From contig NZ_JAERMK010000009.1 of NCBI RefSeq assembly GCF_016918015.1, positions 1 to 64,000 of the forward strand: 64,000 nt of DNA. The letters run 5' to 3'. Positions 27,568-34,549 of this stretch are shown one piece after another. The DNA comes from Glycomyces sp. YM15. Lineage in GTDB: Bacteria > Actinomycetota > Actinomycetes > Mycobacteriales > Micromonosporaceae. The position numbers were made by a program, and so were the translations under genes. A model generated the notes under the pieces. That model saw nothing but the letters and a program-made list of their open reading frames with translations, did no database searches and was not told the DNA's origin. Each line of letters starts with the position of its first letter. Position 1 is the first letter of the stretch.

Positions 27568-28221
27568 TCAGGAAAGCCCGAACTGCTCGCTCACGAGCCG
27601 GATCGATTCGCTCTCGTCCACGGCCGAGTCGACTGTAATCGCCTGCAGTCCTAGCCCGCGAGTCTCATTGCGGAGCCGCTCGACGAAGAGCCGCTCGCGC
27701 GCGGCGAGGTTGCGGGCGGCCCGATCAGGTTCGCTGGTCTGATAGATGAACCCCGGCCGGTTCGTCGCCTTCGCCCGCTTGTCGACCGCCCACTCTCGGA
27801 AGTCAGCGGTCGGCAGCAGCCACACGGCCCGGCTCCGGTCGGCGAGCAGCGGCGCGACGAGCGCGGGCAGGAGCCGGAACCCTTCGACGACGACCTTCTG
27901 CCCCGGGGGCATCGCGAGCAGGTCTTCGACGATGAGGTGGAAGCCCTCGCCCCTGAACCAGTGGAAGGTCTCCAGCATGATCTCGGGTGAGCGGTTCAGC
28001 CAGCGCTCGTCCATGCTCATCGAGATGAACTCGTGGAGGTGCGGTGCTTCGGCGGGCGTGGTCCGCCGCGCGTGGTCCTGCATGGACTCGTCGGTGCCGT
28101 AGAGCCGCAACCCATATCGGTCGGCGAGCGCAGCGGCGACCGTGGACTTCCCGGCTCCGCTGCCGCCCCCGATCCAGTACGCGTGCCGCAGTCGCGCGCG
28201 GACCTCCCGATCGTTCGCCAT
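27568..28221 (-). CDS. P-loop kinase-like ATPase, partner of the PNKP phosphatase
   Basis: Predicted small-molecule or polynucleotide kinase of 217 residues. Walker A is near the N-terminus (WIGGGSGAGKST, about residues 16-27); DESMQDHAR follows, then the substrate-binding-like region FISMSMDERWLNRSPE, a Walker B-like VVVEGFRLLP, and a lid with Arg residues (DRAARNLAARERLF). The fold suggests the adenylate/shikimate/chloramphenicol kinase class; the substrate is unknown. The first 45 or so residues have a near-identical broken copy at 30280-30447. It is divergent from a membrane protein gene, and this divergent pair is the duplicated unit. Confidence 0.78.
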   Translation of the reverse strand: MANDREVRARLRHAYWIGGGSGAGKSTVAAALADRYGLRLYGTDESMQDHARRTTPAEAPHLHEFISMSMDERWLNRSPEIMLETFHWFRGEGFHLIVEDLLAMPPGQKVVVEGFRLLPALVAPLLADRSRAVWLLPTADFREWAVDKRAKATNRPGFIYQTSEPDRAARNLAARERLFVERLRNETRGLGLQAITVDSAVDESESIRLVSEQFGLS

Positions 28222-28304
28222 TCGCGGGCCGCCCCTTCCGGATCGGTGACCGGTGCATGATCCCTCACCTCGGTAGGATCAGGAGCACCCGCCCACAACT
28301 GAAA

Positions 28305-29279
28305 GTGCCTGCCTTGGGAACCCCTCGACTCCTTGTGCCCCTGTGGTTGTCCGCTCTTGCGCTGCAGAGCGTCGTCGGGTTGTACTGGTACTCGATCGGA
28401 TTCGGCGAGTACCGGTTCCCCTCTTTGGCGGCCTCGGCGTTGTTCACGATAGGGATCGCAGGGATCGCTTGGTGGTGGGTCAGGGCTACGGCGATGCTCT
28501 CGGAGGAGCGGCGAGAGCTGGTCTCGACCAGGGCGCAGATGCGGTACCGGCGGCTGGCGCTGCTGATCTCCTACGCGCTGGTCAGCGCCTCGGCTGCCCT
28601 GGCGGCGGGCATACAGGGGAGCGACGCATCATGGCATCGGTTCACCGACGGCGACCCGGAGATCAGGCGGGCCGTCGTGACCGACCTGGTCGAGGGGCGG
28701 GTGGACAAGTGGGGCCGGACGTGTTACCTCGATGGTTACGCGACGCTCGATGGGGTGCACTACCCGTTCCATTCCGAGCCGGTCCACTTCGGCGCCGGCG
28801 ATTCGGTCGATCCGGCGACTGTCGAAGTGTGGGCGATGCTCGATCCCGATGACACAGACACCGGGATCGTTGTCATGCAGAGCCGTTCCGAGCTTGCGTC
28901 GCTCCTCGAGCGACCGATCTTGCCACTGCTGCCTGTGGGGCTCGTAGTCGCGGCATGCTGCTGGGCCGTGCAACGCCTGCGAGTGCGCCGCGAGCAGTTC
29001 CCAGAGCGGCATCTCGATCCGATCGTCCGGATACCCGGCTTGCTGTGGATGTTGTTCGCGATCCCTTGCGCCCTATGGATATTCGGCATTGTATGCGTGG
29101 CGGTGATCGCTGGTTCCGATCGGTCTTATCAGCCCTCGCATGTCGTCGGCCTGGTGTTGTGGCTGGTCTTTCTCTTGCCAGGCGTCGCTTGCGCCGGTCG
29201 CTTCTTCAGCGCCGCTGCCTCGGCTGCGGTCACCCGATTCGGGGGTCTTTCAGAAGTCCGAAACTCCCATCACCGCTGA
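28305..29279 (+). CDS. Six-helix membrane protein of unknown function, copy A
   Basis: The product of about 324 residues has three N-terminal membrane helices (LVPLWLSALALQSVVGLYWY, LAASALFTIGIAGIAWWWV, LALLISYALVSASAALAAG). An extracytoplasmic beta-like domain of about 110 residues follows (FTDGDPEIRRAVVTDLVEGR to DTDTGIVVMQSR), then three C-terminal helices (LLPVGLVVAACCWAVQ, LLWMLFAIPCALWIFGIVCV, VVGLVLWLVFLLPGVACAG). The layout recalls DUF3592-type proteins, but I cannot confirm the family. The start is unclear: GTG 28305, TTG 28314 (aligned with the paralogue's ATG) or ATG 28257. It is divergent from the P-loop kinase and strongly similar to the protein at 30514-31482. Confidence 0.72.
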   Translation: MPALGTPRLLVPLWLSALALQSVVGLYWYSIGFGEYRFPSLAASALFTIGIAGIAWWWVRATAMLSEERRELVSTRAQMRYRRLALLISYALVSASAALAAGIQGSDASWHRFTDGDPEIRRAVVTDLVEGRVDKWGRTCYLDGYATLDGVHYPFHSEPVHFGAGDSVDPATVEVWAMLDPDDTDTGIVVMQSRSELASLLERPILPLLPVGLVVAACCWAVQRLRVRREQFPERHLDPIVRIPGLLWMLFAIPCALWIFGIVCVAVIAGSDRSYQPSHVVGLVLWLVFLLPGVACAGRFFSAAASAAVTRFGGLSEVRNSHHR

Positions 29280-30279
29280 TTCCCTTCGATGAGGCAGGCG
29301 GTGCGCGGCCGCCGTTGGCGTGGTGACGGTTGGATTTGGTTGCGGTTCAGGCGGGCGGCGACGGAGAGGTGGGATTCGGGGTGGGGTTGGTTCGCGGGTG
29401 GCGGGTGTGGCGTGGGCGGCGGGTGACACTCCCGGCCGCGGGGGCGTGGATGGCCTGTTTCCTTGGGGCGCAGGTGGATTGGGCGCAGAATATGAGGACC
29501 TTCTATCCCTGTGGGTGATGACAGTCAGGGGCTGCGCGAGGGATGATTGATGTACGCACAGGGATACGGAAAACGTACAGGTGGCGAGTAGGTGCAAGCA
29601 GACTAAGCCAAGCCTCTGGCCGAAACCCAAACCGGACCGATTCCGAGCCGACGCTCCTTCTCAGGGCATCGCGCTCAATCCCCGCGTGCTATCGGGATCC
29701 ACAGCGGACCACGGCCCTTCCTTGGGACGTGCTGGGTGGGAGATCGCCGGGCGGGATCACCTCGACCGGAGGCAGTGTCCAGAACGAGGCACACACTGTT
29801 AGGACCGCCAGCGCGAGCGGCAATGTCAGACCAGGCAATCGAGGACCTGGCTCGGCAACGCCACCGCACGGCGGCACCGTCCTCCCGCACTCGCATCTGC
29901 TTGGTGCGCATGGGAAGGACCATTCCGGCCGGTACACCACGGTGTGCCCCGGATGCATGAACCCGCACCTGAGTTCAAGGTGCACGGGTAAGCGACCCCG
30001 ACCGCCCTGGAACTGGGGTGTCCTCCCGGAGGCAACCTTCCGAGAGCGGACACGCAGGGACAGCGGCCAAGAAGGAGAAGAGGAGGAAAGGAGGAAGGAT
30101 TCCCGGGCGGGAGGCAGCAACGGCCACCGACGCAGCGACCGTAAGGGCCCCCAGGCCCTCGGGTAGGTGGTGGAGCTGGCAGGACGATACGTCCACACCG
30201 GACACGCCAGCCGTGTCGGCAAGGCCGCGAGGGTGGGCGAGACGACCACCGGTCTGAGACTGCGTCGATCGCGGACCAG
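29280..30279. other. About 1 kb without a credible gene between the two copies of the duplicated module
   Basis: Open frames exist on both strands but none has a recognisable domain or the strong third-position GC of neighbouring genes. Visible structure includes a hairpin around 29962-29988 (CACCT/AGGTG with outer CCCG/CGGG), a GTGTCC/GGACAC pairing at 30018-30053, and a polypurine run at about 30072-30099. At 30294-30304, just past this segment, AAAGGAGGTGA is a full-length Shine-Dalgarno sequence followed by ATG at 30312, but that frame runs antisense through the broken kinase and looks non-coding. The segment may be the remnant of an inserted element. Confidence 0.5.
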
Positions 30280-30447
30280 CTACCGAGACAGCGAAAGGAG
30301 GTGAAGAGGAGATGAGGCATTGTCCCAGAGCCGCAACCCACATCGGTTGGCGAGCGCAGCACCGACAGTGGACTTCCCAGCCCCGCTGCCACCGCCGATC
30401 CGATAGACGTGCCGCAACCGCTTCCGCACTGCCACTTTCTCGGACAT
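30280..30447 (-). pseudogene. 5' fragment of a second P-loop kinase gene
   Basis: From an ATG at 30447, MSEKVAVRKRLRHVYRIGGG and the following SGAGKSTVGAALANRCGLRL match the start of the kinase at 27568-28221 (ARLRHAYWIGGGSGAGKST, then AAALADRYGLRL) almost residue for residue. Similarity ends at about 30330, after which the frame continues with unrelated residues to a stop at 30280. About 170 residues, including the substrate site, are missing. The intact Walker A without a kinase body argues for decay. Its position relative to the membrane protein copy B is the same as in the intact pair. Confidence 0.85.
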
Positions 30448-30513
30448 CGCAACACCGTCCCACACCGGTAGACTCTCGAATACCCGCCCCGACAATTGAA
30501 GGTGCCCGCCCAG

Positions 30514-31482
30514 ATGGCGACCCCTCGGCTCCTCCTGCCCATGTGGCTGGCCGCGCTCGCACTGCACGGCGTGGTCGGCTTGTACTGGTATTCGATCGGG
30601 CCCGGCGAGTACCGGTTTCCGACATTGGCGGCCTCGGCGCTGTTCGCGACGGGGATCGCGGCGATCGCGTGGTGGTGGTTCCGTGCGACGGCGATGCTTT
30701 CGGAGGAGCGGCGGGAGCTGGTCTCGACCAGGGCGCAGATGCGGTACCGGCGACTGGCGCTGCTCATCTCTTACGCGTTGGGATGCGCCTCAGTCGCACT
30801 CGCGGCGGGCATCCAGGGGAACGACCTGTCGTGGCAGCGGTTCACTGATGGCGACCCACAGATCAAGCGGGCCGTCGCGACCGAGATGACCGACTGGGAG
30901 AACGAGGAGGTGGGTTGGACGGGCTACCTCGACGGTTACTCCACGATCGACGGCGTGCGCTACGAGTTCTTCTCCGAGCCGGTCGATTTCGAGGACGCCG
31001 AGGAGGAGGTCGACCTCGCCGTAGTCGAGGTGTGGGCCGTCTTCGATCCCGATGACCTCGACGCCGGTTTGGTGGTGGTGCGCAGTCGTGCGGACGCCCA
31101 AACGGTGATCGATCGACCGATGGAGCCGCTTCTGCCGTTCGTGCTGGTCATCGCGGCGTGCTGCTGGGCGGTGCAACGGCTGCGCGTGCGCTCTCGGAGT
31201 TTTCCTGAGCGATTCTTGGATCCCATCGATCGGACACCCGCTTCTCTCTGGCTCCTGTTCGCCATCCCCTGCGTCCTGTGGGTGATCGGCATCGTCTGGG
31301 TGGCGGCCGTCGCCGGTGACGGTGAGCCCCATCAGCCTCAGTTGTCGAGTACGGCGATCGCCATCTGGATGATCTGTCTGCTGCCCGCGGCCTACTGCTT
31401 CGGTCGCTTCTTCGATTCGGCCGCCGCAAGTCCGGTGAAGAGCATCCGCGGGCTGTCCGAGTTCAGGCCCGGGCGCCGCTGA
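30514..31482 (+). CDS. Six-helix membrane protein of unknown function, copy B
   Basis: Paralogue of the protein at 28305-29279, 322 residues, sharing long identical stretches in the N-terminal helices and the RATAMLSEERRELVSTRAQM loop. The central outer domain is more diverged and more acidic (EVGWTGYLDGYSTIDGVRYE, DFEDAEEEVDLAVVEVWAVF). Three C-terminal helices follow. The ATG at 30514 has GAAGGTG about 9 bp upstream. The divergence level shows the duplication is not recent, and both copies remain open, so both are probably under selection. It ends directly against the narI stop codon. Confidence 0.75.
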   Translation: MATPRLLLPMWLAALALHGVVGLYWYSIGPGEYRFPTLAASALFATGIAAIAWWWFRATAMLSEERRELVSTRAQMRYRRLALLISYALGCASVALAAGIQGNDLSWQRFTDGDPQIKRAVATEMTDWENEEVGWTGYLDGYSTIDGVRYEFFSEPVDFEDAEEEVDLAVVEVWAVFDPDDLDAGLVVVRSRADAQTVIDRPMEPLLPFVLVIAACCWAVQRLRVRSRSFPERFLDPIDRTPASLWLLFAIPCVLWVIGIVWVAAVAGDGEPHQPQLSSTAIAIWMICLLPAAYCFGRFFDSAAASPVKSIRGLSEFRPGRR

Positions 31483-32223
31483 TCAGGTCCAGCCTCGGGG
31501 GACCCGCCTGGTCAGGGGCTTGTAGTCGTCGCGGGAGCGGTAGACGACGTAGGGGCGGAAGAGATACCAGACTGGGGCGCTGAAGGCGTGGACGAGCCGG
31601 GTGAACGGGAAGAGTGCGAAGAGGGCCAGGCCGATGAGGACGTGGACCTTGAAGGCTCCCGAGGCGGCGGTCATGGCGGTGACGTCGGGTTGGAGGATGA
31701 AGATGCTCCTGAACCAGGGCGAGACGGTCTCGCGGTAGTCGACCTCGTGGCCGCCGGTCAGACCCGCGACCGCGGACAGCAGCGTTGTCGTCAGGCCCGC
31801 GAGGATCGCCGCGACCAAGACGAGGTACATGACCTTGTCGTTCACGGTCGTTGCGCTGAAGACCGGGCCGTTCGTGCGTCTGCGGTAGATGAGCAGGGCG
31901 ATCCCGCCCAGGGTGGTCACGCCTGCGACGGCGCCCAAGGACAGTGCGGTCACGTGGTACATGTCGTCGGAGATGCCGACGGCGTCGGTCCAGGTTTCGG
32001 GGATCAGCAGGCCGACGACGTGCCCGATGATCACCACCAGAAGTCCGAAGTGGAACACAGGGCTGGCGATGCGCAGTATGCGGGACTCGTAGAGCTGGGA
32101 CGAGCGGGTCGTCCAGCCGAAGCGGTCGTAGCGGTATCGCCAGAGCGTGCCGCCGATCAGGATCGCGAGCACGACGTAGGGCAGTGCGCCCCACAGCAGG
32201 TAGTCGAGGGCGGTCGGGTTCAT
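31483..32223 (-). CDS. narI: Respiratory nitrate reductase subunit gamma (cytochrome b)
   Basis: Membrane diheme cytochrome b of nitrate reductase A; takes electrons from menaquinol and passes them to NarH. The 246-residue product has five membrane helices. Heme-ligand histidines are in FHFGLLVVIIGHVV (H58 and H68) and in the last helices (FKVHVLIGLALFALFPFTRLVH in parts, two His). The start overlaps the narJ stop by 4 bp. It is the last gene of the operon; the membrane protein copy B converges directly on it with no terminator visible. Confidence 0.96.
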   Translation of the reverse strand: MNPTALDYLLWGALPYVVLAILIGGTLWRYRYDRFGWTTRSSQLYESRILRIASPVFHFGLLVVIIGHVVGLLIPETWTDAVGISDDMYHVTALSLGAVAGVTTLGGIALLIYRRRTNGPVFSATTVNDKVMYLVLVAAILAGLTTTLLSAVAGLTGGHEVDYRETVSPWFRSIFILQPDVTAMTAASGAFKVHVLIGLALFALFPFTRLVHAFSAPVWYLFRPYVVYRSRDDYKPLTRRVPRGWT

Positions 32224-32852
32224 CGCTTGGCTCCCATCGCGACCGGCATGCCGAGGGGCACCGCGCCGGTGCCGTAGGGGTCGAGGCCTACGTCCTCGAC
32301 CGGGGGTCCGGCGGCGGCCATCCGCGTGGCCTCGCGGCGGGCTTCGTCGGAGGGCGGGAGGGTTGCGGCCACGGCGTCCAGGACAGCGGCGTAGACGCTG
32401 CCGCAGTCGTGGAGGGCGGCGCGGAGCAGCTCGATGCCGGGCTGGAACGCTTCGAGGAGCCGCAGCCCTTGGGCGGCATCGCCTCTGGCCGTGAATTCAA
32501 GGACCACCCCCAGGTGGTCGGGGAGTTCGCCGGGGTCGAGATGCCATCCGCAGGCCGCATAGATCTCCTTGATCCGGGCCAGCGCGTGGCCGCGTCGTCG
32601 TGTGTCGCCGTCGGTGTAGTAGGTGAGATGCAGGGCTCTGCGCCGTTTCAGGTCGAAGGTGCGCACGTATTCCGCGCCGAGCTCGAGGTCGGTCTTGCCG
32701 TTCGCGTACGCGCAGAATGCGGTGAGGGCTTCGCGGGCCTCGCCCGGTTCGGTCTCGGCGACGGCGACCCGCACGAGCGGGAGGCGTTCGAAGTAGGCCC
32801 GGTCGGGGTAGCTGAGGAGCATCGCTGCGGCTTGGCGGATCACCTCGTTCAT
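32220..32852 (-). CDS. narJ: Nitrate reductase molybdenum cofactor assembly chaperone
   Basis: TorD-family chaperone that holds NarGH in the cytosol until the molybdenum cofactor is inserted. It is not part of the final enzyme. The 210-residue all-helical product has the family motifs LLSYPDRAYFERLP near the N-terminus, YVRTFDLKRRRALHLTYY and GDTRRRGHALARIKEIY (read in parts), and LPDHLGVVLEF. It overlaps narH and narI by 4 bp each, so all are coupled. Length and order are those of canonical nar operons. Confidence 0.95.
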   Translation of the reverse strand: MNEVIRQAAAMLLSYPDRAYFERLPLVRVAVAETEPGEAREALTAFCAYANGKTDLELGAEYVRTFDLKRRRALHLTYYTDGDTRRRGHALARIKEIYAACGWHLDPGELPDHLGVVLEFTARGDAAQGLRLLEAFQPGIELLRAALHDCGSVYAAVLDAVAATLPPSDEARREATRMAAAGPPVEDVGLDPYGTGAVPLGMPVAMGAKR

Positions 32853-34549
32853 TTCGCCTCCTTGTTCTGGTCCTGGCCTTGGCCGGTGCGTTCGGGGAAC
32901 AAGCCCGGCGGGCGGCCCTTGCCGTCCCAGTTGAGGAGGTTGAGGCGACGGGCCGGCCCGGAGTGGCCGTCGCTGGTCTGGCGGTCGCGGAGGGCGTGGA
33001 AGGTCTCGACGCTCGCGGGCTGCGGCTGCCCGGAGGCCTCCCCGAACGGGACCTGGCCTCCCATGCCGCCCATGCCCGGGCCGCCCTCGAAGTCGAGAGA
33101 GCAGCCGATCTCCTCGATGACGCCGCGGTCGGCCTCGTCCACCCCGTAGGCGGTCGGGATGACGTACCGGTCGTCGTACTTGGCGAGGGCGAGGAGGCGG
33201 TACATCGCCTCGATGTCGTCGCCGGTGAGGTCGACCGCGGCGGCGATGGACTCGTCGCGTTCCTCGCCGAGGTTGATGCGGCGCATGTAGGAGCGCATCG
33301 CTGCGAGCTTCGCGAGGACGTGCTTGACCGGTTCGACGTCGCCCGCGGTGAACAGCTCGGCGAGGTACTCGGCCGGGATGCGGAGGGTGTCGATCGCGGC
33401 GAAGAGGTTGCCGGCGTCCTCGCCGTCGTGCCCGGTCTCGCTAAGCGCGTCGACGACGGGCGAGAGCGGCGGGATGTACCAGACCATGGGCATCGTCCGG
33501 TACTCCGGGTGCAGCGGCAGCGCGACGCGGAAGCGCTTGGCCAGCATGTAGACCGGTGAGCGGCGGGCCGAGTCGATCCAGCGCTGCGGGATGCCGTCGC
33601 GGAGGGCTGCGGCCTGGACGTCGGGGTCGTCGGGGTCGAGGAAGGTGTCGAGCTGGGCCGCGTAGAGGGCCTGCTCGTCCTTGACGGCGGCGGCGCGGCC
33701 GACGCGTTCGACGTCGTAGAGGATGACGCCGAGGTAGCGCAGGCGCCCGACGCAGGTCTCGGAGCAGACCGTGGGCATGCCGACCTCGACGCGCGGGTAG
33801 CAGAGCGTGCACTTCTCGGCCTTGCCGGTCTTGTGGTTGAAGTACACCTTCTTGTAGGGGCAGCCGGTGACGCACATGCGCCAGCCGCGGCACTTGTCCT
33901 GGTCCACGAGCACGATGCCGTCCTCGGCGCGCTTGTACATCGCGCCGGAAGGGCAGGAGGCGACGCAGCTGGGGTTGAGACAGTGCTCGCAGATGCGCGG
34001 CAGATAGAACATGAAGCTCTGCTCGTACTCGAACTTCACCTTGTCGCCGATCTTCTGCACGATCGGGTCCTGCGAGCCGAGCTCTTCGCCGCCCGCGAGG
34101 TCGTCGTCCCAGTTGGCGCTCCATTCGATCTGCATCGGGTCGCCGGTGATGAGCGAGCGGGGCCGCGCGCCGGGGATGTCGTCGCCGAGCGGGGCGGAGA
34201 CGAGGTGCTCGTAGTCGTACGTCCAGGGCTCGTAGTAGTCCTGGATCGACGGCATCTTGGGGTTGGCGAAGATCGTGGCGAGCTTCTTGAGGCGGCCGCC
34301 CGCGCGGGGCTTGAGCCTGCCGGTTGCCGTGCGCTTCCAGCCGCCCTGCCAGCGCTCCTGGTCCTCGTGGCGGCGCGGGTAGCCCTGGCCGGGGCGGGTC
34401 TCGACGTTGTTGAACCACACGTATTCGACGCCGGAGCGGTTGGTCCAGGCCTGTTTGCAGGTGACGGAGCAGGTGTGGCAGCCGATGCACTTGTCGAGGT
34501 TCATGACCATGGCGACCTGGGCCATGACCTTGCCGATGCGCTGGGCCAT
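32849..34549 (-). CDS. narH: Respiratory nitrate reductase subunit beta (iron-sulfur)
   Basis: Electron-transfer subunit carrying three [4Fe-4S] and one [3Fe-4S] cluster, linking NarI to NarG on the cytoplasmic side. The 566-residue product has the Cys groups CIGCHTCSVTCKQ (about residues 19-31), CEHCLNPSCVASCPSG, CRGWRMCVTGCPYKK and CTLCYPRVEVG. The Trp in CRGW marks the [3Fe-4S] site. It starts one base inside the narG stop (TGATG), so translation is coupled. The C-terminal part has a MGGMGGQ-type glycine stretch followed by a Gln/Lys-rich end. Confidence 0.97.
   Translation of the reverse strand: MAQRIGKVMAQVAMVMNLDKCIGCHTCSVTCKQAWTNRSGVEYVWFNNVETRPGQGYPRRHEDQERWQGGWKRTATGRLKPRAGGRLKKLATIFANPKMPSIQDYYEPWTYDYEHLVSAPLGDDIPGARPRSLITGDPMQIEWSANWDDDLAGGEELGSQDPIVQKIGDKVKFEYEQSFMFYLPRICEHCLNPSCVASCPSGAMYKRAEDGIVLVDQDKCRGWRMCVTGCPYKKVYFNHKTGKAEKCTLCYPRVEVGMPTVCSETCVGRLRYLGVILYDVERVGRAAAVKDEQALYAAQLDTFLDPDDPDVQAAALRDGIPQRWIDSARRSPVYMLAKRFRVALPLHPEYRTMPMVWYIPPLSPVVDALSETGHDGEDAGNLFAAIDTLRIPAEYLAELFTAGDVEPVKHVLAKLAAMRSYMRRINLGEERDESIAAAVDLTGDDIEAMYRLLALAKYDDRYVIPTAYGVDEADRGVIEEIGCSLDFEGGPGMGGMGGQVPFGEASGQPQPASVETFHALRDRQTSDGHSGPARRLNLLNWDGKGRPPGLFPERTGQGQDQNKEAK

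Noticed and set aside
29689..30249. Possible 186-residue minus-strand protein in the gap between duplicated modules
   Set aside because: No domain, no ribosome site, codon third positions not GC-enriched, and Ser/Pro/Arg-rich as in random GC-rich DNA.
29543..30310. Group II intron or retron between the duplicated modules
   Set aside because: No reverse transcriptase frame and no domain V-like hairpin or typical intron ends could be found.
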